Assembly: GCF_964275005.1 (NCBI RefSeq) | Contig: NC_092696.1 | Span: 25,736,972 to 25,800,971 of the forward strand | Direction: 5' to 3' | Origin: Diadema setosum | Lineage: Eukaryota; Echinodermata; Echinoidea; Diadematoida; Diadematidae | DNA length: 64,000 bases | Shown: one piece after another, positions 11,985 through 24,505 of the stretch | How the letters are laid out: each line of letters opens with the position of its first letter | Numbering within the stretch: the first letter of the stretch is position 1 | Translations under genes and position numbers: made by a program | Notes under the pieces: model-generated | Databases searched by the model: none | Seen by the model: the letters and a program-made list of their open reading frames with translations, nothing else | What the model was told of the DNA's origin: nothing

Positions 11985-12160
11985 AAATAAAGAGAGATTT
12001 TGACAATCACAATAGGTGATACGCTGATAGCGTATCACCTAAAAAGAGAAATTTTGACAATCACAATAGGTGATACGCTGATAGCGTATCACCTAAAAAA
12101 AATAAAGAGAGATTTTGACAATCACAATAGGTGATACGCTGATAGCGTATCACCTAAAAA
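11985..12160. repeat. Three tandem copies of a hairpin-forming short repeat
   Basis: The units carry AGAGAxATTTTGACAATCAC followed by a 27 bp palindrome with arms AGGTGATACGCT and AGCGTATCACCT around a GAT centre. The palindromes lie at 12,014-12,040, 12,068-12,094 and 12,129-12,155, spaced 54 and 61 bp. The block joins a truncated C module to a truncated Y module, so it marks a rearrangement junction. Confidence 0.85.
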
Positions 12161-12261
12161 AAGGAACTTGAGTGACTGTGTGTCGTGGGGTAATGACATC
12201 GGAATGAAGCTGAACTGCCAAAAGAAAAACAAAGAAAGAGAGAGAAAAAAAAAATAATAGC

Positions 12262-12350
12262 GTCCTGCGGGTCCCGAACATCTCGTCCTAAGGTAGTGCA
12301 TAATGACCATGCAGCGCGCTAAGCGACTATAAAGCCACACGGCTGTCCCG
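12262..12350 (-). repeat. tRNA-Met/Ile-like head
   Basis: This is a copy of the head at 9,875 with GTTCGGGACCCGC on the B-box side, which weakens box B, and TAGTCGCTTAGCGCG on the A-box side. Confidence 0.55.
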
Positions 12351-12880
12351 AAGATTGGATGTGAAATTCATATCTTTATATCATTTACAACATGAAAAAG
12401 TTCATTACTACTACTAAACAGTGATGCCTTCCATTCATGTGGCACAAGATACCTCTATAGCAACATAAAACCTGTCTACAACTCCGTTATTGGGTCAAAC
12501 AATAACAACCTTGAATTTCAAAGAGATGAGCGAGACGCCATACACCTGGACTAGAGCTAATCATATCAGCTCCCATCCCTGCCAGTTATCTAAACGTACA
12601 TGTTCCTACCTATCCTGTTACAATATAACAAGAACCAATGAAGAGAAAAGGAACGAGCAAACGAAAGGTGGCAAGCGGGACACTGTAACAAGGGGCAATT
12701 TACAACATTAAGCGTGACAAAATTAATGAAGCAAACCCAATCTCCAAATCTCCAATACAAAACAAGGGAAATAGAGCAGCCGTGTTCACGGGTTACGTAT
12801 ACTTGATAAAATAATACGATAAATGACATCGGAGCAAAGCTGAACTGCCGAAAAAAAAGAAAAAGAAAGAAGGAGAAAAC

Positions 12881-12966
12881 TCCTGCGGGAGTCGAACTTC
12901 TCGCCGTCAGGGTATGGCGTTATTAACAACCAGCGCGCTAAGCGATTACGCCACACGGCTACCCTG
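12881..12966 (-). repeat. tRNA-Met/Ile-like head
   Basis: It has box-B-like AAGTTCGACTCCCGC and box-A-like TGGCGTAATCGCTTAGCGCG on the minus strand. The anticodon loop is changed (TTAATAA instead of TTCATAA). Confidence 0.6.
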
Positions 12967-13297
12967 AAGATCCCATGCGAAACTTAAATATATGATAATA
13001 CTATCGTGACACTGCTGATTGAGATGGCACTATTCAACTTCCCACAAGTGGCCGCGTGGATTCGACCAATATACAGTTGCAAAGAACAATCGGGAATCGT
13101 TCCGTACAGATTGCGTTCTCATTTTCAGTCTTTAACTACAAAATTGTCGACCTGATGAGGAGATTTGAAAATATAAAATGCATGATGACTGCAGCTTATT
13201 GTCTGAGCTACAACATACTTAAGTTTCAGAGGAAATGAAGCAAAATCAGCTGAGGTAAAGGTGCTTAAACGTTGTCAAGTGAATGCATGGTTCTGAA

Positions 13298-14400
13298 AAA
13301 AATCACCTCCCATAGACATAACACGTAAACTTGTCCAATTTTGAGTCTTTACCTTTAATCACAATTTCTAGTATGATGACGTCATCATATTACAAAACCA
13401 TCACATGGACTTGAGAGGCAAATGTTCAAAGTACAACATATCTGAATTTGGGATAATATTGAGCTTAAACAACAGAGATACGAGCAAATGAATGTCAGAA
13501 ACAGTACCTCAAAAAAATCAATTCCACTTTTTTTTATTTAAAATGACGATATGATGACGTCATCGCGTTTTCCTGGCAATATTGATACTTGGAATGTTAT
13601 TTACAATTCATATACTTTTGTAATATGCAATAGAAATATAGGGTCGACGGACGATTTAAAGAGCTATGGCGAAATAAACAAAGACATGTTTTTTCACTAT
13701 ATTTGCAGAAAGACGCGCACGCGGAATTTCAACTTTGACGCCAGTGCATTCCTTTGTTATAGGTCGATATCGATCGGAAATCAGTGGATATTGTTACTCA
13801 AAGTATCAGAAATCCAAATCAGTCAAAAAAATTGCATTTTCATGTTGGTTACGCCCTCCGCGCGCGAAATTGCGCGGACGGACGCGCAAGCGAGAAAATG
13901 TTTGAAACGCTTAAAATTGTCTGAAACTTCGAGATTTCCCATTGGGAAGTCGTTTTGAGCATTTTAAAATTTTGACGCGCGCTTACGCGCGCGTAATGAT
14001 GACCTGTGTAACTAGCGTTAAAAAGTAAGATAGAGCGTGACCTGAACTTCATGTCCACCGAAAATGATACAGAAATGACATCTAGTTATGAAGTTATGAT
14101 CGATCATGTGACAAGGTCCGAAAATCACAAAATGGCGCCTAGATGACGTCATAGATATGTTACTGTCATGAAAACCTTATTGTGGCTAGATTTTGTCATG
14201 AGACATGTTGACTGAAAATGTCATGTTATTTCGTAATGTCATTCTTGAGATATTGACGACACAAAATTGTCCAGAAAGAAAGAAGAATAAAAAACGAGAT
14301 ATGAAACTCGTCAGACTGACGAGTTAGGTGATACGCTTGGGGTTATCAGATGTCGGTCATCGGTGATCGACAAAGAAAAGAATGTGATATAGGCACCTTG
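13298..14400. repeat. C module, copy 3
   Basis: This is a full copy with octamers near 13,377, 13,555 and 14,143, the CpG-rich core (13,855-14,000) and the complete end with the hairpin AACTCGTCAGACTGACGAGT and AGGTGATACGCT. It is followed by an S module. Confidence 0.85.
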
Positions 14401-14985
14401 AAGTTATAATTGAGTTTGCATGCAAAACCGTTTCCCTAACCTCTCGGCCACGGGACATCCACGGAAATGGTAAGGCAAAAAAGAAATGTATAGATATTAC
14501 AGGGAGAAAAGTCAATGCCCACTCAACCAACGTGGCCGCGTGAACATGTATTGCATTGCTAGACGGAAATGCGGTCTTGTAACTACTGATGTCGCTATGC
14601 CATTTCTGGCAACTTGGGAAAAATACGTGCCGTAGACATAAAACCTATAATCGGCTGGTTTTGATACCTTGCCTTTAGTCACAATTTTCAGTGTGATGAC
14701 GTCATCAAAGTACAAAATAATGATGTGGTCTTGAAAGACAATTGTTCAAAGTACAACACCTTCGTCGTCGTCATTACATTATTATGATCAGTTTGACAAA
14801 GTCAGCCTGCAAAATTTTGCAGCAGTTGAAGCAATATGGTCTCCAACACAAAAAAGAGGGATATGGTGTGTGTGTGTGTCTGTGTGTGTGTATAGGTGCG
14901 TTTATATACGAATGTGATTTCTACATGGACGAATATATAATACAAAATTGAAGAAAAAAAAGTAAAATAGCTAAGTATTTTGTTT

Positions 14986-15072
14986 CGTGATCTTGTGGGG
15001 TTCGAACCCGCACGTGTGCAACCTCACGTCTCTGAGACGTCGCCTTTAACCACTCGGCCATACGTCTCGACG
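14986..15072 (-). repeat. tRNA-Leu-like SINE head
   Basis: It is identical in the boxes to the copy at 8,428. The bases just beyond the 5' side of the head differ (poly-A in place of TATGAGG). Confidence 0.7.
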
Positions 15073-16416
15073 AGAAAAAAAAAAGGAACGTAAACTTATG
15101 TATGTGAAAGATGAATCAGGAATCGTTTTGTCCACATTCCATTCTCATTTTCAGTTTTAAACTGCAAAATTGTCAAACTAATGAGGAGATTTCAAAGAAT
15201 AACATGCATGATTACTAAAGCTTATTGTCTCAGTTACCACACACTTAAGTTACAGAGGAAATGGAGCAAAATCATCTGAGATAAAGGTGCTTAAACGTTG
15301 TCAAGTCAATGCACATTAAAAAAAATCACCTCCCATAGAGATAACACGTAAACTTGTCTGATTTTGAGTCTTTACCTTTAATAACAATTTGAAGTATGAT
15401 GGTAAGTCTTCTCGAACCAAGAGTGTGGAACGTAAGCTTCTACGTGAAAGATGAATCATGACGATCACCAGTGACCGACACATCTTCAAAGGGATCAGTT
15501 ATTAGAAGTGGAAGCCCTCGTGCCAAGCATATTGTCTCAGCAATTCCAAAGCAATGATACCCTTACATTTATGCATACCATAATTTCCCTCTGAAATCAA
15601 TGGTAGGTATATTCATGTACAATTGCTTGCCTTGTCCATAAACTTTGCTTTACAAACTTTCAGTGAAACGTGTCATAACATAATTCTGTAACTCCATTAG
15701 CAGGGATTGACTTCATAAAGAAAGATAACGCTTAGCGCGTATAGCTAAGGGGGATTTTAGCCTGATGCTCTGTTATTCACTGCTCAGATACCAACAACAC
15801 TCATTACCTACGGCTACGTATAGAGAAACAGCCATGACGAAAATAAGTTATTCCTTTTCTTTGGCAGATAGACACACAACCCCTTTAAACCACACTACAA
15901 TTGACATGGAGGGACATGAAAAGTTCATTACTACTACTAAACAGTGATGCCTTCTACTCATGTGGCACAAGATACCTCTATAGCAACATAAAACCTGTCT
16001 ACAATTCCGTTATTGGGTCAAACAATAACATCCTGGAATTTCAAAGAGATGAGCGAGACGCCATACAGCTGGCCTAGAGTTAATTCATTCAGTTGCCATT
16101 CCTGCTCCAGTTGAGTTATGCAAATTATTTTCCGACCTGTCTTGTGACAATATAACAGGAACAAACGTAGAGAAAAGGAAAGGGAAAAGGAAAGGTGGCA
16201 AGCGGGGCACTGTACCAAGGGCAATTTAAACAATACGTATGATAAATGAAGCAAATCCAACCTCCAGCCTCCGACAAAAAAAAAAAAGGAACTTGAGCGA
16301 CTGTGTGTCGTGGGGTAGTATAATTTATAAGATAATACGATAAATGACATCGATCGGAATAAAGCTGAACTGCCAAAAGAAACACAAAGAAAGAGAGAGA
16401 AAAAAAAAATGATAGC

Positions 16417-16504
16417 GTCCTGCGGGTCTCGAACATCTCGTCCTAAGGTAGTGCATAATGACCATGCAGCGCGCTAAGTGACTATAAAGCCACACGGCTG
16501 TACC
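16417..16504 (-). repeat. tRNA-Met/Ile-like head, first Y module of P2
   Basis: It matches the copy at 9,875, including TAGTCACTTAG on the A-box side, which supports the P1-P2 duplication. Confidence 0.6.
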
Positions 16505-16533
16505 GAAGATTGGATGTGAAATTTATCTTTGAT

Positions 16534-16573
<40 letters not shown>

Positions 16574-17092
16574 CTTAAATATTTATACCATATACAACAT
16601 GAAAAAGTTCATTACTACTACTAAACAGTGATGCTTTCCATTCATGTGGCACAAGATACCTCTATAGCAACATATAACCTGTCTACAACTCCGTTATTGG
16701 GTCAAACAATAACAACCTGGAATTTCAAAGAGATGAGCGAGACGCCATACACCTGGACTAGAGTTAATCAATTCAGCTCCTATTCCTGCAAGTTATTTAA
16801 ACGTACATGTTCCTACCTATCCTGTTACAGTATAACAATAACCAATGAAGAGAAAAGGAAAGAGCAAACGAAAGGTGGCAAGCGGGAAACTGTAACAAGG
16901 GGCAATTTACAACATTAAGTGTGACAAAATTAATGAAGCAAACCCAATCTCCAAACTCCAATACAAAACAAGGGAAATAGAGCAGCCGTGTTCACGGGTT
17001 ACGTACACTTGATAAAATAATACGATAAATGACATCGGAGTAAAGCTGAACTGCCGAAAAAAAAAGAGAAAAAAAGAAAGAACGGATAAAAG

Positions 17093-17176
17093 TCCTGCGG
17101 GAGTCGAACCTCTCGCCTTCCGGTATGGCGTTATGAACAACCAGCGCGCTAACCGATTATGCTACATGGCTGTCCT
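17093..17176 (-). repeat. tRNA-Met/Ile-like head, second Y module of P2
   Basis: It matches the copy at 10,576 except for one change on the A-box side (ATGTAGCATAATCGG on the minus strand). Confidence 0.65.
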
Positions 17177-17504
17177 GAAGATCGAGTGCGAAACTTAAAT
17201 CTAAATACTATCGTGACAGTGTTGACTTGTGATGGCGCTATTCAACTTCCCACAAGTGGCAGCGTGGATTCGATCAATATACAGTTGCAAAGAAAAATTG
17301 GGAATCGTTCCGTACAGATTGCATTCTCATTTTCAGTTTTAAATTGCAAAATTGTCAACCTGATGAGGAGATTTGAAAACATAAAATGCATGATTACTAA
17401 AGCTTATTGTCTCAGCTACAACATATGTATGTTTCAGAGGAAATGGAGTAAAATCAGATGAGGTAAAGGTGCTTAAACGTTGTCAAGTCAATGCATGGTT
17501 TTAA

Positions 17505-18605
17505 AAAAAATCACCTCCCATAGACATAACACGTAAACTTGTCTGATTTTGAGTCTTTACCTTTAATCACAATTTCTAGTATGATGACGTCATCATATTT
17601 CAAAACCATTACATGGACTTGAAAGGCAAATGTTCAAAGTGCAACATATCTGAATTTGGGGTAATATTGAGCTTAAACAACAGAGATACGAGCAAATGAA
17701 TGTCAGAAACAGTACCTCAAAAAAATCAATTCCACTTTTTTGATTTAAAATGACGATATGATGACGTCATCGCGTTTTCCTGCCAATACTGATACTTGGA
17801 ATGTTATTTACAATTCATATACTTTTGTTATATGCAATAGAAATATAGGGTCAACGGACGATTTAAAGAACTATGGCGAAATAAACAAAGACATGTTTTT
17901 TCACTATATTTGCAGAAAGACGCGCACGCGGAATTTCAACTTTGACGCCAGTGCATTCCTTTGTTATGGGTCGAAATCGATCGGAAATCAATGGATATTA
18001 TTACTCAAAGTATCAGGAATCCAAATCAGTCAAAAATATTGCATTTTCATGTTGCTTACGGGCTCTGCGCGCGAAATTGCGCGGACGGACGCGCACGCGA
18101 GAAAATGTTTGAAACGCTTAAAATTGTCTGAAACTTCGAGATTTCCCATTGGGAAGTCGTTTTGAGCCTTTTAAAATTTTGACGCGCGCTTACGCGCGCG
18201 TAATGATGACCTGTGTAACTAGCGTTAAAAAGTAAGATAGAGCGTGACCTGAACTTCATGTCCACCGAAAATGATACAGAAATGACATCTAGTTATGAAG
18301 TTATGATCGATCATGTGACAAGGTCCGAAAATCACAAAATGGCGCCTAGATGACGTCATAGATATGTTACTGTCATGAAAACCTTATTGTGGCTAGATTT
18401 TGTCATGAGACATGTTGACTGAAAATGTCATCTTATTTCGTAATGTCATTCTTGAGATATTGACGACACAAAATTGTCCAGAAAGAAAGAAGAATAAAAA
18501 CGAGACATGAAAACTCGTCACATTGAGGACGAGTTAGGTGATACGCTTGTGGTCATCAGATGACGGTCATCTGTGATCGACAAAGAAAAGAATGTGATAT
18601 AGGCA
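17505..18605. repeat. C module, copy 4
   Basis: This is a full copy with octamers near 17,583, 17,760 and 18,351. Its end carries CGAGACATGAAAACTCGTC, the variant shared with the 2.0 kb tandem units that follow, so the variant boundary lies inside this module. Confidence 0.85.
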
Positions 18606-20513
18606 CCTTGAACTTATATTGAGCGTGCATGCGAAACCGTTTCTGTAACCACTCGGCCACGGGTCATCCACGGAAATGGTAAGACAAAAAAAAAAACAAT
18701 GTATAGATATAACAGGGGGAAAGTCAATGCCCACTCAACTAACGTGGCCTGGTGAACATCTATTGCATTGCTAGACGGAGAAGCGGCCCTGTAACGACTG
18801 AGGTCACTATGCCATTTCTGGCAACTTGGGAAAAATACGTCCCGCAGACATAAAACCTATAATCGGCTGGTTTTGATACCTTGCCTTTAATCACAATTTT
18901 CAGTGTAATGACGTCATCAAATTACAAAACAATGACATCGTCTTGAAAGACAATTGTTCAAAGTACAACACCTCAGTCGTCGTCATTACATACTATGATC
19001 GGTTTGACAAAGTCAACCTGCAAAATGTTGCTGCAGTCGAAGCAATGTGGTCTCCAACACACAAAAAAGAGGGATATGGCGTGTGTGTGTGTCTGTGTGT
19101 GTGTATAGGTGCGTTTATATACGAACGTGATTTCTACATGGACGAATATGAAATACAAAATTGAAGAAAAAAAGTAAAATAAAAAAAAAATGTTTCGTGA
19201 TCTTGTTGGGTTCGAACCCGCAATCTCACGTCTCTGAGACGGCGCCTTTAACCACTCGGCCATACGTCTCGACGAGAAAATATGGGGAACGTAAACTTAT
19301 GTATGTGAAAGATACATGGGGAAGCGTTTTGTCCACATTCCATTTTCATTTTCAGTTTTAAACTGCAAAATTGTCAATCTGATGAGGAGATTTCAAAGAA
19401 TAAAATGCATGATTACTGCAGTTTATTGTCTCAGCTACAACATATTAAAGTTTCAGAGGAAATGAAGCAAAATCAGCTGAGATAAAGGTGCTTAAACGTT
19501 GTTAAGTCAATTGATGCTTTTAAAAAAAATCACCTCCCATAGACAATACACGTAAACTTGTCCGATTTTGCGTCTTTACCTTTAATCACAATTTAAGGTA
19601 TGATGACGTCATCAAATATCAAAAGCATGACATGGACTTAAAAGGCAAATGTTCAAAGTACAACATATCTGAATTTGGGATAATATTGAGCTTAAACAAC
19701 AGAGATACGAGCAAATGAATGTCAGAAACAGTACCTTAAAAAAATTAATTCCACTTTTTTGATTTCAGATGACGATATGATGACGTCATATTTTAATTAT
19801 GGAAATAATGATACTTGAAACGTTATTTTCAATTCATATGCTTTTGTAATATGCAATAAAAACATAGGGTCACCTGACGTTTTAAAGAGCTATGGCGAAA
19901 TAAACAAAGACATGTTTTTTCACTGTATTTGCACATAGATGCGCACGCGAAATTTCAACTTTTGACGCCAGTGCATTGCTTTGTTATTTGTCAAAATCTA
20001 TCAGAAATCAATGGATATTGTTACTCAAAGTATCAGGAATCCAGATCAGTCAAAAAATGTGCATTTTCATGTTACTGACGCGCTGTGCGCGCGAAAATGC
20101 GCGGACGGACGCGCACGCGCAAAATTGTTTGAAACGCTTAAAATTGTCTGAAACTTCGAGATTTCCCATTGGAAAGTTGTTTTGAGCCTTTTAAATGTTT
20201 GACGCGCGCTTACGCGTCCTAGATGACGTCCTAGGTAATTAGCATCTGAGAAAGAAAGATAGAGCGTGACCTGAACTTTATGTCCACAAAAACTGATACA
20301 GAAAGGACCTTTAGTTATGAAGTTATGATCGATCATGTAACATGGTCCGAAAATCACAAAATGGCGCCTAGATGACGTCATAGATACGTTACTGTCATGA
20401 AAACCTTATTGTGGCTAGATATTGTCATGAGACATGTTGACTGAAAATGTCATGTTACTCCGTAATGTCATTCTTGAGATATTGACGACACAAAATAGGC
20501 CAGAAAGAAAGAA
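18497..20513. repeat. 2.0 kb tandem unit R1
   Basis: It begins at the C-module end (CGAGACATGAAAACTCG) and holds an S module, a tRNA-Leu-like head, a body and a C module, with no Y modules. The next 2,020 bases repeat it with roughly a dozen visible differences, so identity is above 99 percent. It is a head-to-tail tandem duplication. Confidence 0.92.
19195..19274 (-). repeat. tRNA-Leu-like head, shortened variable arm
   Basis: It lacks the GTGTGCAACC stretch of the variable region and has GTTCGAACCCAACAAG where other copies read GTTCGAACCCCACAAG. The A box is intact. Confidence 0.65.
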
Positions 20514-20623
20514 GAACGAGACATGAAAACTCGTCACATTGAGGACGAGTTAGGTGATACGCTTGTGGTCATCAGATGACGGTCATCTGTGATCGACAAA
20601 GAAAAGAATGTGATATAGGCACC
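19525..20623. repeat. C module, copy 5 (diverged subtype)
   Basis: This is a more diverged subtype. It has octamers near 19,602, 19,779 and 20,372. The CpG core reads GACGCGCTGTGCGCGCGAAA and the junction reads TACGCGTCCTAGATGACGTCC. The long frame is open only in its last part. Confidence 0.85.
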
Positions 20624-22533
20624 TTGAAGTTATATTGAGCGTGCATGCGAAACCGTTTCTGTAACCACTCGGCCACGGGTCATCCACGGAAATGGTAAGA
20701 CAAAAAAAAAAAACAATGTATAGATATAACAGGGGGAAAGTCAATGCCCACTCAACTAACGTGGCCTGGTGAACATCTATTGCATTGCTAGACGGAGAAG
20801 CGGCCCTGTAACGACTGAGGTCACTATGCCATTTCTGGCAACTTGGGAAAAATACGTCCCGCAGACATAAAACCTATAATCGGCTGGTTTTGATACCTTG
20901 CCTTTAATCACAATTTTCAGTGTAATGACGTCATCAAATTACAAAACAATGACATCGTCTTGAAAGACAATTGTTCAAAGTACAACACCTCAGTCGTCGT
21001 CATTACATACTATGATCGGTTTGACAAAGTCAACCTGCAAAATGTTGCTGCAGTCGAAGCAATGTGGTCTCCAACACACAAAAAAGAGGGATATGGCGTG
21101 TGTGTGTGTCTGTGTGTGTGTATAGGTGCGTTTATATACGAACGTGATTTCTACATGGACGAATATGTAATACAAAATTGAAGAAAAAAAAAGTAAAAAA
21201 AAAAAAAAAAATGTTTCGTGATCTTGTGGGGTTCGAACCCGCAATCTCACGTCTCTGAGACGGCGCCTTTAACCACTCGGCCATACGTCTCGACGAGAAA
21301 ATATGGGGAACGTAAACTTATGTATGTGAAAGATACATGGGGAATCGTTTTGTCCACATTCCGTTTTCATTTTCAGTTTTAAACTGCAAAATTGTCAATC
21401 TGATGAGGAGATTTCAAAGAATAAAATGCATGATTACTGCAGCTTATTGTCTCAGCTACAACATATTAAAGTTTCAGAGGAAATGAAGCAAAATCAGCTG
21501 AGATAAAGGTGCTTAAACGTTGTTAAGTCAATTGATGCTTTTAAAAAAAATCACCTCCCATAGACAATACACGTAAACTTGTCCGATTTTGCGTCTTTAC
21601 CTTTAATCACAATTTAAGGTATGATGACCTCATCAAATATCAAAAGCATGACATGGACTTAAAAGGCAAATGTTCAAAGTACAACATATCTGAATTTGGG
21701 ATAATATTGAGCTTAAACAACAGAGATACGAGCAAATGAATGTCAGAAACAGTACCTTAAAAAAATTAATTCCACTTTTTTGATTTCAGATGACGATATG
21801 ATGACGTCATACTTTAATTATGGAAATAATGATACTTGAAACGTTATTTTCAATTCATATGCTTTTGTAATATGCAATAAAAACATAGGGTCACCTGACG
21901 TTTTAAAGAGCTATGGCGAAATAAACAAAGACATGTTTTTTCACTATATTTGCACATAGATGCGCACGCGAAATTTCAACTTTGACGCCAGTGCATTGCT
22001 TTGTTATTTGTCAAAATCTATCAGAAATCAATGGATATTGTTACTCAAAGTATCAGGAATCCAGATCAGTCAAAAAATGTGCATTTTCATGTTACTGACG
22101 CGCTGTGCGCGCGAAAATGCGCGGACGGACGCGCACGCGCAAAATTGTTTGAAACGCTTAAAATTGTCTGAAACTTCGAGATTTCCCATTGGAAAGTTGT
22201 TTTGAGCCTTTTAAATGTTTGACGCGCGCTTACGCGTCCTAGATGACGTCCTAGGTAATTAGCATCTGAGAAAGAAAGATAGAGCGTGACCTGAACTTTA
22301 TGTCCACAAAAACTGATACAGAAAGGACCTTTAGTTATGAAGTTATGATCGATCATGTAACATGGTCCGAAAATCACAAAATGGCGCCTAGATGACGTCA
22401 TAGATACGTTACTGTCATGAAAACCTTATTGTGGCTAGATATTGTCATGAGACATGTTGACTGAAAATGTCATGTTACTCCGTAATGTCATTCTTGAGAT
22501 ATTGACGACACAAAATAGGCCAGAAAGAAAGAA
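20514..22533. repeat. 2.0 kb tandem unit R2
   Basis: This is the second tandem copy. Its first C-module octamer is mutated (TGACCTCA near 21,622). It ends where the sequence changes back to the CGAGATATGAAACTCGTC variant. Confidence 0.92.
21217..21296 (-). repeat. tRNA-Leu-like head, shortened variable arm
   Basis: It is the same shortened form as at 19,195, with an intact GGGTTCGAACCCCAC on the B-box side and a longer poly-A after it on the plus strand. Confidence 0.65.
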
Positions 22534-22650
22534 GAATAAGAAACGAGATATGAAACTCGTCACACTAAGGACGAGTTAGGTGATACGCTTGGGGTCATCA
22601 GATGTCGGTCATCCGTGATCGACAAAGAAAAGAATGTGATATAGGCACCT
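21545..22650. repeat. C module, copy 6
   Basis: This is the diverged subtype, nearly identical to copy 5. Two octamers remain (about 21,800 and 22,392). Confidence 0.85.
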
Positions 22651-22970
22651 TGAAATTATTCAGCGTGCATGCAAATCCGTTTCTCTAACCACTCGGCCAC
22701 GGGACATCCACGGAAATGGTTAGGCAAAAAAAAAAAATGTATAGATATTACAGGGGGAAAAAGTCAATGCCCACTCAACAAACGGGGCCGCGTGAACATG
22801 TATTGCATTGCTAGACGGAAATGCGGCCTTGTAACGACTGATGTCGCTATGCCATTTCTGGCGACTTGGGAAAAATACGTGCCGTAGACATAAAACCTAT
22901 AATCGGCTGGTTTTGATACCTTGCCTTTAATCACAATTTTCAGTGTGATGACGTCATCAAAGTACGAAAC

Positions 22971-23416
22971 AATAAGCCAGTTCGGGGTTCCACTTTGAGC
23001 ATGAGCAGAAAAAGGTCATCTGTACCAGCAGAGCATGGTGGTTTTTAAATTCACTGAGATAAGCATCTGTAATGTAATGATTATTCAACAGATCCCTATA
23101 AGTGGTGCTTGCCAGCACATCCACATGACAGCAAAAGCGGTGTCTGACAATATCAATAGAAAGAGATTGTTAATACATTCAATGCAAAATAATGAAATGG
23201 ATGCTTTCCAAAATGTCAATGGAAGGATCATTCTGGTCACCTGGTCTATGCAAGTTCATCCTTTGTTTGAACATGACTGATGAATTCCATAAATTGTTAC
23301 GTTGGGCAAGCTCATGCCTTCTGTCGCTTGAAACTAGTGGAGTGCCTAATCAACTGAGAAAGAAGAAAGGTCATTTGTACCCATGTGCCCATGAGCTAAC
23401 CCCGAACTGGCTTATT
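22971..23416. mobile_element. TIR element inserted in S module
   Basis: Its ends are perfect 19 bp inverted repeats, AATAAGCCAGTTCGGGGTT at the left and its complement at the right. The surrounding S module is continuous once this 446 bp is removed. The inner part has no recognised coding sequence. Flanks suggest a 2-3 bp AT-rich target duplication, but the TIRs share the same letters, so it cannot be fixed. The family is not identified. Confidence 0.75.
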
Positions 23417-23673
23417 GACATGGTCTTGAAAGACAATTTTTCAAAGTACAACACCTCCGTCGTCGTCATTACATACTATGATCGGTTTGACAAAGTCAGC
23501 CTGCAAAAGTTTGCAGCAGTCGAAGCAATGTGGTCTCCAACACAAAAAAGAGGGATATTGTGTGTGTGTGTGTGTGTGTATAGGTGCGTTTATATACGAA
23601 CTTGACTTCTACATGGACGAATATGTAATACACCATTGAAGAAAAAAAAGTAAAATAGCAAAGTATTTTGTTT

Positions 23674-23760
23674 CGTGATCTTGTGGGGTTCGAACCCGCA
23701 CGTATGCAACCTCACTTCTCTGAGACGTCGCCTTTAATCACTCGGCCATACGTCTCGACG
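23674..23760 (-). repeat. tRNA-Leu-like SINE head
   Basis: It is a full-length head with small changes (CCGAGTGATTAAAGG and CAGAGAAGTGAGG on the minus strand). Confidence 0.65.
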
Positions 23761-24369
23761 AGAAAATATGACGAACGTAAACTTATGTGTGTGAAAGATG
23801 AATCAGGAATCGTTTCGTCCACATTCCATTCTCATTTTCAGTTTTAAACTGCAAAATTGTCAACCTGATGAGGAGATTTCAAAGAATAAAATGCATGATT
23901 ACTGCAGCTTATTGTCTCAGCTACAACATACTTTAGTTTCAGAGGAAACGAAGCAAAATCAGCTGAGATAAAGGTGCTTAAACGTTGTCAAGTCAATGCA
24001 TGGTTTAAAAGAAAAATCACCTCCCATAGACATAACACGTAAACTTGTCCGATTTTGCGTCTTTACCTCTAATCACAATTTTCAGTGTGATGACGTCATC
24101 AAAGTACAAAACAATGACATGGTCTTGAAAGACAATTGTTCAAAGTACAACACCTCCGTAGTCGTCATTACTTATACTATAATCGGTTTGATAAAGTCAG
24201 CCTGCAAAATTTTGCAGCAATCGAAGCAATGTGGTCTCCAACACAAGAAAGAGGGATATTGTGTGTGTGTGTGTATAGGTGCGTTTCTATACGAACGTGA
24301 TTTCTACATGGACGAATATGTAATACACCACTGAAGAAAAAAAAAGTAAAATGGCTAAGTATTTTGTTT

Positions 24370-24467
24370 CGTGATCTTGTGGGGTTCGAACCCGCATGTG
24401 TCATGGTATACCCTACTGTAAAGTCATGTAATGTCGTTGTGTTTCTACTGTCTTGTTCTCTCCTGTC

Positions 24468-24505
<38 letters not shown>

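Larger units (their letters stand above)
12160..14400. repeat. Unit Q1 (truncated first Y module, second Y module, C module)
   Basis: It starts inside a Y module at the poly-A stretch before GGAACTTGAGTGACTGTG and matches 29,466-31,706 of long unit L2 at a constant offset of about 17.3 kb. It therefore looks like a piece of an L-type unit placed between two P units. No gene is seen. Confidence 0.8.
14400..18606. repeat. Unit P2 (about 4.2 kb)
   Basis: This is the second copy of unit P, with the same module order and high identity. It differs from P1 in keeping the full C-module end, in the length of the TA run (about 16,536-16,568) and in small poly-A changes. No gene is seen. Confidence 0.85.

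Noticed and set aside
11985-12160. CRISPR array
   Set aside because: There are only three hairpin repeats, the spacers are themselves near-identical, and the host is clearly a eukaryote.
23192-23605. 137-codon frame at the right end of the 446 bp TIR element
   Set aside because: It runs from the element into the S module and a TG run, so it joins two unrelated sequences. No domain is visible.
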